Source: Bacteroidetes bacterium HLUCCA01 (lineage in GTDB: Bacteria > Bacteroidota > Rhodothermia > Balneolales > HLUCCA01). Taken from it: a stretch of DNA of 64,000 bases. The notes under the pieces are model-generated. The model saw only the letters and a program-made list of their open reading frames with translations, made no database searches and was not told the DNA's origin. The stretch lies in contig LIHN01000005.1 of assembly GCA_001314545.1 (NCBI GenBank), positions 1 to 64,000 of the forward strand, written 5' to 3'. A program made the position numbers and the translations under genes. This document shows, in pieces, positions 17,398 to 26,469 of the stretch. Within the stretch, counting starts at the first letter, position 1. Each line of letters begins with the position of its first letter.

Positions 17398-18777
17398 ATG
17401 AAAGCAAAACTCACAGTTGTCATCCTTGCCTTTTTGGTAATGTCCTGCGGGGATGACTTCACCAATCTGGCACCGATATCGCAACGGAACGTTGACAACT
17501 TCTTTACGAATGCCAACGATTTCGAGCTGGCTGTAAATGGAGCCTACTCGGCGTTGCATCTGGATGGAATGTATTCTCAGAGTCTCTGGGTCATGTTTGA
17601 AATGCGTTCAGACAACACCGATCAGGGGCCTGATGTAACCGGTCTGGCCAATGAGCTGGCCGTGATTCACATTTTCAATGAAAATTCGCTGAACCAGTTC
17701 CTCGGCGACATGTACCGTGATCATTACGTACTGATCAGTCGAACCAACGTGATTCTGGATCGTCTTGGCGAGGTGACCATGAGCGATGCGCAGCGGGATC
17801 AGATTCAGGGGCAAGCCTTGTTCCTGCGCTCCCTGGCTTACTACAACCTGGCTATCGCTTTTGCCAATGTTCCGCTGATACTCAATGAAGTAACCGACAT
17901 TAACCAGTCGATTACCCAGAGTAACCGTCAGGCCATTCTGGAGCAGATTGCCGGGGACCTCTCCGCTGCCGAGGGGCTGCTGCCTGACTCCTGGCCTGCA
18001 TCACAGCAGGGCCGGGCTACCCGTGGTGCCGCGCTGGCACTGCTTGGCAAGGTGCACCTGATGCTGGGCAACAATGGTCAGGCAGAGACTGCGCTAAGAG
18101 CAGTCACCACCCTGGGTTACAGCCTGGTACCCGATTACGCCGACCTCTGGGGAGCTGGAAATGAAAACAACAGTGAGTCCATTTTTGAGGTACAATACCG
18201 CGCCGGCGGATTGGGTACCGGCTCGCCGTTTACCAACTACTTCTCACCGAGTCCGTTTCTGCAGAATGGTTTGGGCAATGCCCGTAACCGTCCTACCGAA
18301 AGCATGTGGGAGGCTTACGAGGCGGGTGATCTGCGACGTGACATTTCCATGGCCCGTACCTATGTGAATCCGAACACCAATGAAGTGGTTGAAGCCCTCC
18401 ACATTCTGAAATACCGAAGCGAGCCATTCCAGAACAATGATTCTGACGTCAACTGGCCCGTTCTTCGTTATGCCGATGTACTGCTGATGCTGGCCGAAGC
18501 CATCGGGGAGTCGCCCGAAGCCTATGGCTACATCAACCAGGTGCGTCAGCGCGCCGGTCTGCCCGATATTGATGCAAATACCCCCGGTACCTTTGCCGAC
18601 AAACTGCTGCAGGAGCGCCGGGTTGAACTGGCGTTTGAAAACCATCGATGGCCGGATCTGATCCGGTTCGACCGTGCTGAGCAGGCTATGCAGCAACTCG
18701 GGCTTACGGCCAGAATGCTGTTCCCGATTCCGCAGCGTGAAATTGACGTAACTCCGGGCTTCACCCAAAATCCCTGA
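17398..18777 (+). CDS. SusD/RagB-family nutrient-binding outer-membrane lipoprotein
   Basis: This 459-residue protein begins with a lipoprotein signal (MKAKLTVVILAFLVMSC, lipid Cys17) and carries the SusD pattern: NVDNFFTNANDFELAVNGAYSAL near the N-terminus, TPR-like helices (QGQALFLRSLAYYNLAIAFANVPLIL), RYADVLLMLAEA, and the C-terminal QERRVELAFENHRWPDLIRF and MLFPIPQREIDVTPGFTQNP. It forms the lid of the SusC transporter and captures substrate at the surface. It sits 26 nt after SusC in the same operon. Compared with many homologues it lacks the last GY of the usual QNPGY ending, a minor change. Confidence 0.95.
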   Translation: MKAKLTVVILAFLVMSCGDDFTNLAPISQRNVDNFFTNANDFELAVNGAYSALHLDGMYSQSLWVMFEMRSDNTDQGPDVTGLANELAVIHIFNENSLNQFLGDMYRDHYVLISRTNVILDRLGEVTMSDAQRDQIQGQALFLRSLAYYNLAIAFANVPLILNEVTDINQSITQSNRQAILEQIAGDLSAAEGLLPDSWPASQQGRATRGAALALLGKVHLMLGNNGQAETALRAVTTLGYSLVPDYADLWGAGNENNSESIFEVQYRAGGLGTGSPFTNYFSPSPFLQNGLGNARNRPTESMWEAYEAGDLRRDISMARTYVNPNTNEVVEALHILKYRSEPFQNNDSDVNWPVLRYADVLLMLAEAIGESPEAYGYINQVRQRAGLPDIDANTPGTFADKLLQERRVELAFENHRWPDLIRFDRAEQAMQQLGLTARMLFPIPQREIDVTPGFTQNP

Positions 18778-18802
18778 TCATCTTTCCCGCTCTGACTGAG
18801 CT

Positions 18803-18844
18803 CCGGAGGTCTGGACGTACCCGGTTCGGGCCTCCGGTTTTTTT
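18803..18844 (+). terminator. Rho-independent terminator after SusD
   Basis: CCGGAGG at 18803-18809 pairs with CCTCCGG at 18831-18837, followed directly by seven T residues. It lies 26 nt past the SusD stop and 25 nt before the PIG-L start, so it may tune expression of the downstream enzymes rather than isolate them fully. Confidence 0.75.
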
Positions 18845-18868
18845 AACCCCATAAAACCACTGCCAATC

Positions 18869-19777
18869 ATGAAGATAAACCTCTCCATAAGCTTGTTTGC
18901 TGCGATGCTGCTGCTTGCCTCGGCCTTCATGCCGAAGACGGTATCGGCTCAGGAAGACCGACCGCTGCGAATCATTGCCATTTTTGCCCACCCTGATGAT
19001 GCCGAAGCCAAGATGGGCGGAACCACCGCGCTCTGGGCTGCCATGGGCCACGAAATCAAGTATGTATCCCTTACAAACGGGGATCATGGTCACCATGAAA
19101 TGGGTGGCGGACCCCTGGCCAATCGCCGACGCGGCGAAGCCGTTGAAGCTGCCCGTCGACTGGGTGTGATGGAATACATCGTCTATGACAATCATGACGC
19201 TGAACTTATGCCCGAACTGCATATCCGTCAGAATATCATTCGTGAGATTCGTCGCTGGAACGCTGATATTGTTCTGGGTCTTCGCTCCAATGACTATCAC
19301 CCGGATCACCGGAATGCCGGGCTGCTGGTGATGGATACCGCCTATATGGTTATGGTACCCAACGTAGCACCCGATACACCACCACTGAAGCAAAATCCGG
19401 TCTATCTGTACATGCAGGATCGTTTTCAACGACCGTACCCGTTTCAGAATGACATCGTTGTAGCCATCGATGAGGTCATCGACCAAAAAATTGACGGTCT
19501 GGACGCTCACGATTCACAGATGTACGAGTGGCTCCCCTGGATTTCAGGGAACCTGGATGATGTACCTGAATCTGCCGAGGCCCGACGTGAGTGGCTCAGA
19601 CAACGCTGGGCACGGCCTAACGTAACGGCCTTGCACATGCCGGCTCTGGAGAAGTATTACGGTCCGGAAGTAGCCCGGGAAATTCGCTACGTTGAAGGTT
19701 TTGAAATCGCCGAGTACGGTCGACAGCCTTCCGAAGATGAAATTAGACGGTTGTTCCCCATGCTGGGTAACTTCTAA
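18869..19777 (+). CDS. PIG-L/LmbE-family deacetylase, secreted
   Basis: This 302-residue protein has a Sec signal (1-28, ASAFMPKTVSAQ). It carries the PIG-L metal site: IFAHPDDAEAKMGG (HPDD with catalytic Asp) near 41-54 and NDYHPDHRNAG near 148-158 supplying the second histidine. The family removes acetyl groups from N-acetylated sugars or related amides using zinc. It is encoded between SusD and a PcRGLX-like protein, so its target is probably an acetylated sugar taken up or processed at this locus; the specific substrate is inference. Terminators sit on both sides, suggesting graded or independent expression. Confidence 0.9.
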   Translation: MKINLSISLFAAMLLLASAFMPKTVSAQEDRPLRIIAIFAHPDDAEAKMGGTTALWAAMGHEIKYVSLTNGDHGHHEMGGGPLANRRRGEAVEAARRLGVMEYIVYDNHDAELMPELHIRQNIIREIRRWNADIVLGLRSNDYHPDHRNAGLLVMDTAYMVMVPNVAPDTPPLKQNPVYLYMQDRFQRPYPFQNDIVVAIDEVIDQKIDGLDAHDSQMYEWLPWISGNLDDVPESAEARREWLRQRWARPNVTALHMPALEKYYGPEVAREIRYVEGFEIAEYGRQPSEDEIRRLFPMLGNF

Positions 19778-19786
19778 ACTCCACAG

Positions 19787-19837
19787 GGTACCCGGTGCAT
19801 GAGCTGAAAGGCTGTGCCGGGTACCTTCTTATTTTTT
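19787..19837 (+). terminator. Rho-independent terminator after PIG-L gene
   Basis: GGTACCCGG at 19787-19795 pairs with CCGGGTACC at 19817-19825, followed by TTCTTATTTTTT. The hairpin covers the upstream ATG at 19814 in the ORF track, which argues for the later start at 19850 for the next gene. Confidence 0.72.
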
Positions 19838-19849
19838 AATTCAGGCTTC

Positions 19850-22693
19850 ATGACCCCAACCTCATCCCAATCCGCGGATCACATGGCTGATTCAATACCT
19901 TCCGGCCGTGTTTCACATCCCCACAACGCAGTCTGGCTCCCGGCATTCCTTCCAGCTTCACGGCCAGCATCGCGACCAAGCTCACGGTCAGCATCGGGGT
20001 CAACCCCGCGCCCGACCCCGCGGAATTATCGCAGCATATCCCTGTATCTGATCGGTTTATTCACTGTTCTAAGTCTGGTAGCCGCTGTGACGGCACCCGC
20101 TTTAGCACAGGAATCCGGCAGCGTGCCCCTCCACGTTGATGCGGTTCCGGGGAGTCCGGTCGTGCTTGGAGTTCCCTTTCCAAAGGGAGCACTCCACTCA
20201 CCGGATCATGTTCGGGTTGTTGGCTCCAACGGCGCTGAAATCCCATCGCAGATTACCGAAGTGTCAACCTGGGAGCCGTCTGACCGGAGCATCAAGTGGG
20301 TTTGGGTTTTCTTTTTTGCCGATGCGGCCGATGGGTATCGCCTTGAGTACGGTCCGGATGTTCGCCGTGAGGCCGCCTATGCCCACGGGATTATCATCAA
20401 AAACAACCAGCGACCGGCAGGCGGCATTGAAGTTACCACAGGACCGCTGCGAATTACGGTTGACAAGCGAACGGCCGGCGGATTTCTGGACCGTGTTGAG
20501 GTCAATCCCGATGCAGACGGATTTGGGGACGAACACCTGCTTGCCACCAGTCCGCTGGGACGGGGTTCCTTCCTGGATATGATTGATGATAACGGTCCGG
20601 ACTCGTCCCGCGCCGTCATCCAGCAGATTTTTGTAGACAAAGGAAGCGGTCCGCTGCATACCATCATCCGCATTGAAGGAGAGTACCAGTACAACCGCGC
20701 GGATAACCCCTCCTCGCCCTTTGTAACCCGCGTTCATGCCTATGCCGGCAGGAGCTACATCCGGGTATATCACAGCATTGTCTACACCGGAACTCCGGAT
20801 CGGAGTGAACCGCTGGGCGACCGCCAGCATCCTGCTGTGGCCACCCGCCTCGGACCGCTGGTTGACGAGCAGGCCCGCCTGGAAGATACCGGCATGACCG
20901 AACCGCTGGATATGATCATGGCTACCGGCTTTACCCTTTCACCGGCCTTTCGCGCAACCCAGATTGAAACAGGCTATTACGGTGGATCCTGGTGGAATCC
21001 CGGCGATGAGCAGGTTTACGCGGGAAATGCGGCCGCACGGGGTATAACATCCGTATTTCAGACCGGTCCGAAACCAACGGGTATCCCGCCGGTTCCCAAT
21101 GCCACAGCCGATGAGCGAATTGACGGCTTCCTGGGCACTATAACGGCCGGTTCCGGGGAGGTGCTGCAGGCGGAGCGACTCTCAGGATGGATGCACGTTA
21201 CCGATGGGGAGCGTGGAATCAGCATGGCTATCCGCAATTTTGTGGAGGAGTATCCCAAGGAGATTCAGGTGAACGCCGAAGACAGCCTGTTTACCGGCTA
21301 TTTCTGGTCGCCGGAGGCCGGTCCGATGAGCTTTGAGCGTGCCAATACCCGTCGCGATGGCGACATGGTAGGCAATTTTGCCACAGGCATTGCCAAGACC
21401 ACCGAACTGAGTTACTATTTTCATACCGCCGAACCGAATCGCGATGCGTTAGACCAGGCTCATGCACTGGTTCTCGATGCACCCGCTGCCCACGCAGAAC
21501 CCTCGTGGTACGGAACATCCGGTGTATTTGGACCGATGGCTCCGGCCAGCGAAAAATACGCGGCCTACGAACGGGGGCTCTCCTACAAATTCGACTGGTT
21601 TCTGTTTAATCAGAAGTGGGAGCCCTGGTATGGCATGTTTTATTTCGGCGATGGGATGACCAATTATTACAACGACGACTGGTTCATGTGGGGCATCAAC
21701 GAGCCCGCACAGGATGCGATGTGGTGGTATCAGTTCATCCGAACCGGTGATTCCAGATTCTACCATGCAGCCCAGCATATGAGTCGGCACTCCATGGACG
21801 TCGGTAACATACACTGGCCCGTTAAACCACGGTACCGGGGCGACACCAACCTGACCATCGACTGGTTTGAGCATGAAGCCCTCCCGGAAACCAGTCCCTA
21901 TGTGGGTATGGGCCGGCGGCACGGTTCCCAACCCTGGGTCTCCGTCCTGTCAGCCCACGTCTGGACGCCCGGCTGGGTTATGTCGTACTATCTGGACGGC
22001 TACCACCGCGGGTTGGACATCGCCCGATTGACCGCAGATCACATCTCCGGAAGACACTGGGGAGAGCACGATTACCGCGGAAGGCGTTTGTACCTGGGGA
22101 TTTTCAACATGGCGGCTGTGTACGATGCTACCAAAGACCCGCGCTATTATGACGAATTGCGCTACCGCATTGATAAGGCCCTTGCGCTGCAGGCAACCGA
22201 CGGATGGTCGCTGAACATCGATCGTTATGGGTATTCCCAGATCTACAATTCCCACGGCCTGATGCAGTACTACTCCATCACCGGTGATGAAAATGTTGCC
22301 CGGGCGATGGTTCGCCATGCCCGCAGAGTGCGTGATGTGCAACCCTACGATCATGATTACGAGTCGTATCTGGCCAGTATCCACAGTTTGCTCATGGGTT
22401 ATGAGCTGAGTGGTGAGCGAAGTCTGCTGGACAGAGCGCTTGAACGCGCTCAATATTTGAAAACCGGACAGCTTGGACCGGTTGATCCGATGCAAATCAC
22501 GCAACGCTCGTACGCTGCTATGCTTGAAGAAGCCAGCAATCTGCCCGGATTTGACGAAGGCCGGGTTCACCCGTTTTTTGGCACGCGACCTATCTGGTCT
22601 ATTACCAATGGGTTACGGGTTTTTGGCTGGACCCATGCCTACAACGTGCCCTGGCTGGTGCACTACCTCGAGAAATACAACATCGATCCCTGA
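19850..22693 (+). CDS. PcRGLX/YetA-like protein (putative PL26-type exo-rhamnogalacturonan lyase)
   Basis: I begin at ATG 19850 (947 residues) because 19814 lies inside a terminator. Residues 1-60 are Ser/Arg/Pro-rich and repetitive, then a signal-anchor-like hydrophobic stretch ends ALAQES near 88. The mature part opens with a RIFT-barrel-like domain (VVLGVPFPKGAL, IPSQITEVSTWE, RSIKWVWVFFFA). A beta-rich middle domain follows, then an alpha/alpha-toroid region with WYGMFYFGDGMTNYYNDDW, GINEPAQDAMWWYQFIRTGD and RHSMDVGNIHW. This order matches PcRGLX/YetA-type exo-rhamnogalacturonan lyases (PL26), which cleave rhamnogalacturonan from its end. Family-level similarity is my recognition; the substrate is not proved. 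Alternative starts exist at 19883 and nearer the hydrophobic segment. Confidence 0.72.
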   Translation: MTPTSSQSADHMADSIPSGRVSHPHNAVWLPAFLPASRPASRPSSRSASGSTPRPTPRNYRSISLYLIGLFTVLSLVAAVTAPALAQESGSVPLHVDAVPGSPVVLGVPFPKGALHSPDHVRVVGSNGAEIPSQITEVSTWEPSDRSIKWVWVFFFADAADGYRLEYGPDVRREAAYAHGIIIKNNQRPAGGIEVTTGPLRITVDKRTAGGFLDRVEVNPDADGFGDEHLLATSPLGRGSFLDMIDDNGPDSSRAVIQQIFVDKGSGPLHTIIRIEGEYQYNRADNPSSPFVTRVHAYAGRSYIRVYHSIVYTGTPDRSEPLGDRQHPAVATRLGPLVDEQARLEDTGMTEPLDMIMATGFTLSPAFRATQIETGYYGGSWWNPGDEQVYAGNAAARGITSVFQTGPKPTGIPPVPNATADERIDGFLGTITAGSGEVLQAERLSGWMHVTDGERGISMAIRNFVEEYPKEIQVNAEDSLFTGYFWSPEAGPMSFERANTRRDGDMVGNFATGIAKTTELSYYFHTAEPNRDALDQAHALVLDAPAAHAEPSWYGTSGVFGPMAPASEKYAAYERGLSYKFDWFLFNQKWEPWYGMFYFGDGMTNYYNDDWFMWGINEPAQDAMWWYQFIRTGDSRFYHAAQHMSRHSMDVGNIHWPVKPRYRGDTNLTIDWFEHEALPETSPYVGMGRRHGSQPWVSVLSAHVWTPGWVMSYYLDGYHRGLDIARLTADHISGRHWGEHDYRGRRLYLGIFNMAAVYDATKDPRYYDELRYRIDKALALQATDGWSLNIDRYGYSQIYNSHGLMQYYSITGDENVARAMVRHARRVRDVQPYDHDYESYLASIHSLLMGYELSGERSLLDRALERAQYLKTGQLGPVDPMQITQRSYAAMLEEASNLPGFDEGRVHPFFGTRPIWSITNGLRVFGWTHAYNVPWLVHYLEKYNIDP

Positions 22694-22757
22694 CCGGGGT
22701 CGATGTACCGCGATTCAAACCAGGTGATTATCGGGGATGGGTATCCTTTTCGGGTGT

Positions 22758-22785
22758 ACCTTACCGGTGGGAACACCGGTAAGGT
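22758..22785. terminator. Perfect 12-bp hairpin between convergent genes
   Basis: ACCTTACCGGTG and CACCGGTAAGGT form a perfect 12-bp stem with loop GGAA. It is centred in the 110-nt gap between the convergent PL26-like gene and the DASS transporter gene. The T runs are weak, so a bidirectional terminator role is inferred from stem strength and location. Confidence 0.55.
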
Positions 22786-22803
22786 CAAGGGTAGGATTTC
22801 AGG

Positions 22804-24321
22804 TCAGGGGTTCCCGGCGGCCGATTCCACTGCCTCCAGCCATTCCGGAAGTACAGACAGGTCGATATCCCAAATCAGCGGCAGCAGGAAGTAGGTTAGC
22901 AGCACGATGACGATTACACCGATAATATTCAGCCACAATCCGGCCCGTGCCATTTGGGGAATGGTTACGAAACTGCTGCCAAAAACTACTGCATTTGGAG
23001 GAGTAGCTACCGGCAGCATGAAAGCAAAGGAAGCGGCAATGGTGGCGGCAATCATCAATCCATACGGATGAACGCTCATTGCCAGGGCCATACTTCCAAG
23101 AATGGGCATCATCATGGTGGCCGTTGCGGTGTTGGAGGTGACCTCCGTGAGCAATATGGTCAGCAGGGCAACGGCAAAGATCAAAATGATCAGATTGTAG
23201 CCCGATAAAAACAGGAGCGCATTGGCAATCCAGGCTGCAAGTCCGGTCTGACTGAATCCATGGGCAAGAGCAAGACCACCTCCAAACAGTACTACAATAC
23301 CCCATGGAATTTTAACCGCCGTCTTCCAGTCGAGCAGAAATGCACCTTTGGCATAGTTGCTGGGGAGCATGAACAAGGCAAGCGAGCCGGTAATGGCAAT
23401 AGCGGCATCGTTGAAATTGCCAAAATCCGTGAACCCGCGCACAATCCATAGGGCAGCTACAAGGGCAAAAACGACGGAAATCATGATTTCCTCCCGGGTT
23501 ATCCGACCCAGTTTGGAAAGTTCTTCGCGGATAAAGGCTTCACCTCCGGGTAATTCCTTCAGACGAAGCGGAAATGCGAATTTTACCAGGTAAATCCAGC
23601 AGAGAACCAACATAATAATAGCCATCGGTACACCGTAGGCCATCCACAAAGCGTAGCTGATCTGCTGATTGAACAGGGTTTCAACGGTTCCCACAAAAAC
23701 GGCGTTGGGCGGGGTTCCCAGAATGGTGGCTACGCCCCCGATGGAACAGGCATAGGCAATACCCAGCATGAGAGCAATGGCAAAATGAAAATGCTCCGGC
23801 CGGGTATCGATGTCTTGAATCTGATTTTGTTTGACCAGGTCGATGGCCTGTTTGATTACGGCCAGTCCGATGGGTACCATCATCATGGCCGTTGCGGTAT
23901 TACTTACAAACATGGACAATAAACCGGAAGCAATCATGAACCCCAGAATGATACGTGCCGGAGCCGTACCGACCAGCCGGATGATGTTCAGGGCAATACG
24001 TCGGTGAAGGTTCCATCGCTCCATAGTTATTGCAATAAAAAATCCACCAATAAATAGGTAAATAATCTGATTTCCGTATTGCGCAGTTACAGCACCCGTG
24101 GGCATGACACCCAGCAGGGGGAAAAGACTGATAGGCACGAAGGCAACCGCAGCGATAGGAAGAGCTTCGGTGACCCACCAGACCGCCATTAATATGGCGA
24201 TGGCTCCGACGGCATGTCCTTCAGGGGATAATCCTTCTGGAGTGGGAAGTAAATAGGCAATTAAAAATAAAACTGGACCAAGGATAAAACCCAGTCGGGA
24301 GCGGGTGGTGTAGTTTGGCAT
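22804..24321 (-). CDS. DASS-family (SLC13-type) sodium/dicarboxylate transporter
   Basis: This 505-residue protein has about 12-14 hydrophobic segments and both inverted-repeat SNT signatures of the divalent anion:sodium symporter family: VSNTATAMMMVPI near residue 138 and EVTSNTATATMMMPILG near 410. The middle loop has GGVATILGTPPNAV and the end has PVATPPNAVVFGS, the paired substrate-site motifs. Family members import C4-dicarboxylates, citrate or sulfate with sodium. C4-dicarboxylate uptake is likeliest, but the substrate is inferred. The gene is divergent from the MFS gene across a 650-nt gap. Confidence 0.92.
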   Translation of the reverse strand: MPNYTTRSRLGFILGPVLFLIAYLLPTPEGLSPEGHAVGAIAILMAVWWVTEALPIAAVAFVPISLFPLLGVMPTGAVTAQYGNQIIYLFIGGFFIAITMERWNLHRRIALNIIRLVGTAPARIILGFMIASGLLSMFVSNTATAMMMVPIGLAVIKQAIDLVKQNQIQDIDTRPEHFHFAIALMLGIAYACSIGGVATILGTPPNAVFVGTVETLFNQQISYALWMAYGVPMAIIMLVLCWIYLVKFAFPLRLKELPGGEAFIREELSKLGRITREEIMISVVFALVAALWIVRGFTDFGNFNDAAIAITGSLALFMLPSNYAKGAFLLDWKTAVKIPWGIVVLFGGGLALAHGFSQTGLAAWIANALLFLSGYNLIILIFAVALLTILLTEVTSNTATATMMMPILGSMALAMSVHPYGLMIAATIAASFAFMLPVATPPNAVVFGSSFVTIPQMARAGLWLNIIGVIVIVLLTYFLLPLIWDIDLSVLPEWLEAVESAAGNP

Positions 24322-24975
24322 GATGTTGAATTTCAGATGGGTTGCCGGAGGGTGAATCGCGATGTAACAACATCATAAAATTGCTATTGAAAATAGATGT
24401 TGTCACCAGGGCCATGTCGCGCGTTGACATAGCCGAATAATCGCAAAAAAATCGCTTACATGCACCCGATTCTTCCATTTAATTTATTGTAAATCAGCAT
24501 GTTGTGTCAATTATTGTAGAGTGAATAGAGTTGCGGTTCAAGTCCGTGCGTTCCGCAGGATATAGCTGGTGTAAACGCGACTCCGGATGTGGTGCCTCCT
24601 CCCATATTTAACAAAAATAAATTTTGCAAAAATTGCAGGGTTCTTTCATTAACGTATAGTTACTTTTCGTCTGTAAGATACTTTACTGAAATGCCGGAGT
24701 TGCAGCCCATAAGGCGGGTTAAGAAAGTCCGCCATAAATATCAAAAATAATGGCGACGTATACGTACGTTTTGATGCGCCTGAATAATTTTTAATTAGTT
24801 CATTAAATAACTTGTATCTGTCGGGCTATTTTAGCATTCTTAGTGCTTAGTTTATAACGCATAGGTTTTGCAGTGAAAAGGCAGATAACGGCTTTCTACG
24901 CAGTTACACAGCCCCCTTTGCAGCAACAATGATTAACCCGAATACTGTACCTTAAATTTCAGGAGAAAATACACG
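24322..24975. other. Long AT-rich divergent intergenic region
   Basis: These 654 nt separate two divergent transporter genes. They are AT-rich and hold a perfect 10-bp palindrome, ACGTATACGT, at 24756-24765 and a TAGGTTTTG stretch at about 24862-24870 resembling a Bacteroidota -7 box. The start of the MFS gene has AGGAG 11 nt upstream. I find no ORF of convincing composition and no complete RNA gene. Promoters for both genes and possibly a regulator site must lie here. Confidence 0.45.
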
Positions 24976-26421
24976 ATGAACAGTACACATAGTGGTCCGT
25001 TAAGTTCACCGCAGGATCATACATTCCGTATCATTTTATTGTCGTCCGTAGCCGCAATCGGCGGATTTCTGTTCGGGTTTGACAGTGGGGTTATCAATGG
25101 TACGGTAGATGCCCTGCGCGGCGCTTTTGATTCGGATGCCGTGGGAACCGGCTTCAATGTGGCTTCCATGTTGCTGGGTTGTGCGGCCGGCGCTTTTTTT
25201 GCCGGAACCCTGGCCGATCAGTATGGTCGGCGTACCATCATGTTTGCGGCAGCCTTATTTTTTATGGTGAGTGCCTGGGGATCCGGCATTGCCGCTACAT
25301 CGGCGCAGTTTGTCCTGTTCCGTATCATCGGTGGCTTTGCCGTTGGCGCGGCCAGTATCCTTACTCCGGCCTATATCTCTGAAATTGCACCATCCCGCAT
25401 GCGGGGTCGGCTGGCCACCTTGCAGCAGCTGGCCATCGTCATCGGTCTTTTTGTTGCTTTTCTGAGTAACTACCTGATTGCCAATGCCTCCGGAGGCGCC
25501 TCGGAACCATTCTGGGGTGGATTTCAGGCCTGGCAATGGATGTTCTGGATGGAAATTTTTCCTGCAGCCCTGTTTTTCGTATTACTCTTCCTCATTCCGG
25601 AGTCGCCCCGGTATCTGGTTTCAGCAGGACGGATCGATGAAGCCACAGCCGTGCTGAAAAGCCTTTCACACGCCGATGATGCCGATAAAAAAGTGGCTGA
25701 TATTCTCACAACGGTTACGGCCGACCGTAAGCCAAGGCTCTCCGACATCATGAATCGGGTCAAAGGCGGGGTGCATCCCATTGTCTGGGTTGGGGTTGCC
25801 CTGGCTATTTTGCAGCAGTTCACCGGTATCAACGTGGTCTTCTACTACGGTGCAACCCTGTGGCAGGCCGCTGGATTCACCGAAGGCGATGCCCTTCTGG
25901 TCAATGTAATCAGCGGAGCGGTGAACATATCCTTCACCTTCGTAGCCATTGCCCTGGTCGATAAAATAGGCCGCAAACCCCTGCTTCTGGTGGGGTCGCT
26001 CGGTCAGGCCGTCATGCTGGGTATTCTGGCCTTGTTTTTCGGGACAGCAACCCTCGGGGAGTCGGGCAATCTTATTCTGGAAGGCAACAACGGAATTTAT
26101 GCCCTGTTGGCCGCCAATGCCTACATCGCCTTTTTTGCCTTTTCCTGGGGACCGGTAATGTGGGTTATGCTCGGCGAGATGTTCCCGAACCAGTTCCGTG
26201 GCGCCGCTCTGGCCGTCTGCGGAATTGCCCAATGGGGCGCCAATTTTGCCATTACCATGAGCTTCCCGGTGCTGCTGGCCTCCATAGGACTCGGATTTTC
26301 CTACGGAATCTATGCTTTCTTCGGCGTTATCGCCTATTTCTTCGTGAAACGCTTTGTGGATGAAACCCGCGGGAAGACGCTGGAAGAGCTTTCCAGGGAT
26401 ATCATGGGGAAGGTCGAATAA
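24976..26421 (+). CDS. MFS sugar porter family transporter
   Basis: This 481-residue protein has 12 predicted membrane helices and the sugar-porter signatures: GGFLFGFDSGVINGT in helix 1, DQYGRRT in loop 2-3, PESPRYLV after helix 6, QQFTGINVVFYYGATLW in helix 7, DKIGRKPLLLVGS in loop 8-9 and RGAALAV late in the protein. It resembles XylE/GlcP/AraE proton or sodium-coupled monosaccharide transporters. An AGGAG sequence lies upstream of the ATG. It is followed on the same strand, 48 nt on, by the glycosyltransferase and phosphorylase genes, so it may supply or recycle sugar for the osmolyte cluster. Confidence 0.93.
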   Translation: MNSTHSGPLSSPQDHTFRIILLSSVAAIGGFLFGFDSGVINGTVDALRGAFDSDAVGTGFNVASMLLGCAAGAFFAGTLADQYGRRTIMFAAALFFMVSAWGSGIAATSAQFVLFRIIGGFAVGAASILTPAYISEIAPSRMRGRLATLQQLAIVIGLFVAFLSNYLIANASGGASEPFWGGFQAWQWMFWMEIFPAALFFVLLFLIPESPRYLVSAGRIDEATAVLKSLSHADDADKKVADILTTVTADRKPRLSDIMNRVKGGVHPIVWVGVALAILQQFTGINVVFYYGATLWQAAGFTEGDALLVNVISGAVNISFTFVAIALVDKIGRKPLLLVGSLGQAVMLGILALFFGTATLGESGNLILEGNNGIYALLAANAYIAFFAFSWGPVMWVMLGEMFPNQFRGAALAVCGIAQWGANFAITMSFPVLLASIGLGFSYGIYAFFGVIAYFFVKRFVDETRGKTLEELSRDIMGKVE

Positions 26422-26433
26422 ATTTATTATGTT

Positions 26434-26463
26434 AGGTTAACAAAAAAAACGGGATGTTAACCT
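26434..26463 (+). promoter_or_regulatory. Inverted repeat before the GT4 start
   Basis: AGGTTAAC at 26434-26441 and GTTAACCT at 26456-26463 form an 8-bp inverted repeat around an A-rich spacer. It ends 6 nt before the glycosyltransferase ATG. It could be a regulator-binding site or a leader hairpin covering the start; no regulator in the window is known to bind it. Confidence 0.4.
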
Positions 26464-26469
26464 GATAGT

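Noticed and set aside
24525-24575. tRNA-like T arm (GCGGTTCAAGTCC) in the DASS/MFS gap
   Set aside because: There is no matching 5' acceptor, D arm or anticodon arm nearby and the stem needs wobbles, so it is probably chance or too decayed to call.
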